A stretch of 64,000 bases of DNA, taken from NCBI GenBank assembly GCA_013398015.1, contig VZRR01009903.1, positions 917,985-981,984 on the forward strand. Reading direction: 5' to 3'. The notes under the pieces were generated by a model. That model saw only the letters and a program-made list of their open reading frames with translations. It did not search any database and was not told where the DNA came from. Of the stretch, positions 60,681 through 64,000 are shown piece after piece. This DNA comes from Oreocharis arfaki (taxonomy: Eukaryota; Chordata; Aves; Passeriformes; Paramythiidae). The stretch's first letter is position 1. Every line of letters begins with the position of its first letter. The position numbers and the translations under genes were made by a program.

Positions 60681-63600
60681 CTCTCTCTTAGACAGCTCTT
60701 AGACCTGTGTCCCTGGTGCCAGTGGGGTTGTCATCTGATGAAAATTCTCATTCCTTCCTCCCCATCTTGCCCCATTTGCTTATTCACTCACCTGCCATAT
60801 ATTTTCAGCCTCCTAAATCAGGGTCCAACCTGCCTAATCTTTCAGCACAAAACAGTAGGTGTCCACTCCCTGTTTGGGACCTTTAATCATAAAAAAACTG
60901 GAAAAAGTGTGATCCTGATCCTGCCTTCTTCCAGTTTTTTTTCCTTTTCATTGGTGACATCAGTAAGATCTGGACACCTTATCTTGTCCAAGTTATGAAC
61001 AGTTACTCTAACCCATAACTGGAGCAAGCTTTTGGAGTTAGTATTTTGCCCATTGACTGCCACCTCTCTCCCCATGACATACGAGAAGCGATCAGTCTGG
61101 ACTCCCTGAGACAGGAAGTTTTTAATGAACCAGCAATTGAGTTGAGGAGCTGGGGAAATAGAGATCAGAAAAGAAGGGATTTTTCATAGGAGATAGTGGT
61201 TGGGGCAGGTTGGGTACTCTTCTTATTCTAAAAGTTGAAGCTCACCTCTAACAATGACTTGGGCAATACAGGAAGAGAGCAAAAACAGCCAGGTGCACAA
61301 ACAGCACATTGTACATGGACATGTTTGTGTACATTGTGCATCACAAGGAGCTGTTGATGAAAGAAGTTTTGCCTGAGAGAACTGAAAAGAGACGAGTTTC
61401 AAACAGATAAAATAGGTTTTGAGGGACAAAGCAGAAAATTATGTACCAAAAATAAGAGTAGAACCAGAGCAGAAAAAGGAGGGAGAACAACATGGAGTAA
61501 AGGGTGAGAAGTTCAGAACACAGAATTTCATTCAGGAAGAAGGGAGAGAGCTGAGGATGGCACAAAGAAGCAGGTCTGTCTGACTGTGGATAATCAGGAA
61601 GCGTCTCTCCAGAGGTGAGCTACAAACTGATAAACTGCACACCAGGGAGTATATGGTAGGTTTGGAGCTGGAAATGAAAGTGAAGAATCCACTGCCTATC
61701 TTCAGCACCAAGAACATATTCAGATCAGGGATGTTTTCATTAGGAAAGACACTCAAAGTGAGTTATCTGCCAGATACCTTCACTAGGAAAACACAAGTGC
61801 TCAGGGATTAATGAAGCTACTTAAGGAAGTCACTTGAGCAGCAGAGCACACAGATTGCAAAGTGAAAGAAAGAGATTGCAAGCAAAGTCTCCAGACTTAA
61901 CTGTGTGACCACCTCCAACTATATTATTAGACTGAAGCCTGGTCTCAAAGAAGAAAAGGGTCTGAACAGTAAAGAAAGCTATTTCCTCAGGTAGGAAATA
62001 CAGACACGAAGTGAGAATCTCTCCAAAAGGAAAGTTTTCTGGAAAATTAAGCTGAGTTAAACCTTGCAAAGGAGATTAAAACAAATAGCAGCCATTTCCT
62101 CAGCTGTCTAAATAAAAAGAGAACACTGAATTAAAAAATGGAGCTGCTATAGGGTGAGGATATACCAGAGATTAAAGATAATCTATAAATGGCCCAAAAC
62201 TAAATTAATATCTTTGCCTCAATTTTCAATGAAAATGGCATGAGGACAAAGGGTAATGAGTGGAAAAGCAGGGATTGAAACCCACCACATTCATTGTAAA
62301 AGCAGAATTCAGATAGCATAGCATTCACAGGTGAGAGAGGTGAACAGCCTGGACTTTGAAGGCACTATTCCACTTGTAACAAACACTCTGATAACAAACA
62401 TTCCTAATTTAGATATCAGGTCATGATTAATACCAAGCCTGCACCCTGCTTCAATTCTCAGTCTCAGTTTACCTTCCTGCATCCCTTTGAACCATTTGTT
62501 CATCTTCTCTTTGAGATTCCCCAGACTTTTTAACTAGGGCAGCAGATACCTTTTCCATACTTCTGTTCCATAAACCCACTTATTCACCTGAGGATTTTGG
62601 GGAAGAGTTTTCCAACAGCAGTCAATATGGGGTCATGTGAAACACTTCAAGTAAATTACTTAAGTCTTGCAAAATTATCAGCATCTGAAAAACAAAGGCT
62701 TAGGATGTTAGTAATGTACTAATATGAGAAATTATATCAGTTATGATAGAACTGAATTTCAGTGAAGGGTGTTCTGTTTTACTACACTGTGCTTTCTCTC
62801 AGCAAACCACTCCAAGTCACAAAAATGCAGAAAGGGAAACACTTCCAACACCTTCCAGAACCTTACCCCTGGCTAAAGGCCTCCTTATAAGTCCAACCCT
62901 ACCAATAACGTGAAGGATGAGGTTCTGACAGAGTTAATAATAAGGAATCTGTAAAATTTATACTGAGCTGACTGATTTGAGAAACACCGTATCCCCTTCC
63001 TTCTCCCCCAGAGAATTTCATTTTTATCTTGGTTATTGTTAACTGTTCTCTGTTAGTTAAAAGCCAAAAGCAGAGTTTATTTTACATCACCTTTATTCCT
63101 TCTTCCTTAGAGCTAGTTAATGAGTTGAAGGGGCTGGAAACTTGTTCTCAGTGAAGCAAATATCCTATGAGTTATAAATGACATTTCATCCTCATATGCA
63201 GATTTTTCTGTGCCTAAGTGAATTATTTACAAGGTACAGCTTGTGGGCTCCAACAATCAGCTGCCAGAGATTTACACCTACACTGAGTCCCTGCTCTCCT
63301 GCTGGGAAAATGTGAAGTTTTCCACCGCCCTTTAAGATCTGAAGACTTAACAGAGAATAGCTCTCCCCAAAGCTGGCACTGCTTTTCTTGGGATGGTGGC
63401 TGACTAGGCTTTGCTGAGGGAGAGAGAATAATGGTGAGCTGAGACACCAAGAGTGACTGCTTCAGTAGCTTAAAATAGTCTCCTTTTTTCCCCCTCTGCA
63501 TGCAGCTGCAAATCAAAAGTATCATGGATCATTTAAATATTGTACTTCCAGTTCTGTACGCATAATGATAAAGGTAGTCATAGCATTGTTTTTTCTCTTT

Positions 63601-64000
63601 AATGAGGAAAAAGCCCATCGAAATTGGGTGCTACTGTGATCAACAAAGTAACAGGGAGGTGGATAAGAACAATAAAAGAATTATTAAGTTCCCTACCAAA
63701 GCCTACCTTCATATTTAAAGGACCGGGAGAAAAGCTTTAAAAACATATGAGATTTAAGGTAAATTATTTAAAGTAAATTGGGAAGTGTTTTGAAAGCTCT
63801 GTTGCTCTTCCTGAGTCTTTTCATGTAAGACAGCATTGCGGAGAGCAAAGCATTGTGGAATGGGGTTGTAGTTACAAGAGCAATGACAGTGTGGTGCTGC
63901 ATCGCCAGCAGCCAAGTTGCTCCGGAGACCGTGGGTGTGGAGCACATGTGGCTCCTTCCTGACGCCACAGGTGGGCTTTCTTTCTCCTTTATAATCTTCA
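60681..64000. other. Non-coding stretch, nothing specific seen
   Basis: AT-rich, with chance frames up to 109 codons. A good minus-strand donor near 61240 (TTAGAG followed by GTGAGC) pairs only with an acceptor 12 nt away. Purine-rich sequence at 61380-61620 carries no recognisable repeat or gene. Confidence 0.5.

Noticed and set aside
1..64000. CRISPR arrays, operons, insertion sequences, phage or plasmid modules, or a novel defence-type system
   Set aside because: No regularly spaced direct repeats, no dense same-strand coding, no ribosome-binding-site spaced genes; CR1 LINEs, CpG depletion and a CpG island all point to a vertebrate nuclear genome.

Overview
The window reads as nuclear DNA of a bird (or close sauropsid). 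It is AT-rich and low in CpG, with no compact gene arrangement, no operons and no continuous long coding frames. It carries CR1 LINE sequence with the avian-type 3' end: the block reading GGTCTTTTCCAACCT followed by imperfect ATTCTGTG octamers at 29.8 kb and 60.6 kb. No bacterial, plasmid or phage feature is present. The longest open frames (about 130-160 codons) are what stop-codon statistics would give in 64 kb, and none was recognised as a known protein.

Layout. 1-8.4 kb: unremarkable intergenic or intronic DNA with a short GAT microsatellite. 8.4-13.8 kb: three exon-like segments on the minus strand; the best in the window is 10914-11068. On the plus strand lies a MIR-like fragment with an overlapping exon-like segment (about 10 kb). 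13.8-22.8 kb: nothing convincing except a GT microsatellite and a small tetranucleotide repeat. 22.87 kb: a 27-nt plus-strand microexon-like segment with very good splice sites. 23.3 kb: a perfect 11-bp hairpin. 24.9-26.7 kb: a chain of five phase-compatible exon-like segments on the minus strand ending in a stop. 27.1-34.1 kb: four more minus-strand exon-like segments, a 5'-truncated CR1 (29.44-29.86 kb) and a 36-nt Z-DNA-type tract (31.24 kb). 41.0-41.66 kb: the only CpG island, with a strong plus-strand splice donor. 43.46 kb: a 44-nt A run. 48.47-48.68 kb: a purine-only AAAGG/AAAAG pentanucleotide tract of about 210 bp. 59.0-60.4 kb: a long, decayed, minus-oriented CR1 followed by a small plus-oriented CR1 tail.

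Interpretation. The most economical reading is intronic/intergenic DNA beside or inside one or two low-density vertebrate genes with a promoter at the CpG island. The minus-strand exon-like segments lie on the correct side of that island to belong to a minus-strand gene, but pseudo-exons are common in vertebrate introns, I could not name the protein, and one junction (27.1 to 26.7 kb) does not keep phase. They are therefore given as low-confidence candidates. I found no convincing new biological system.
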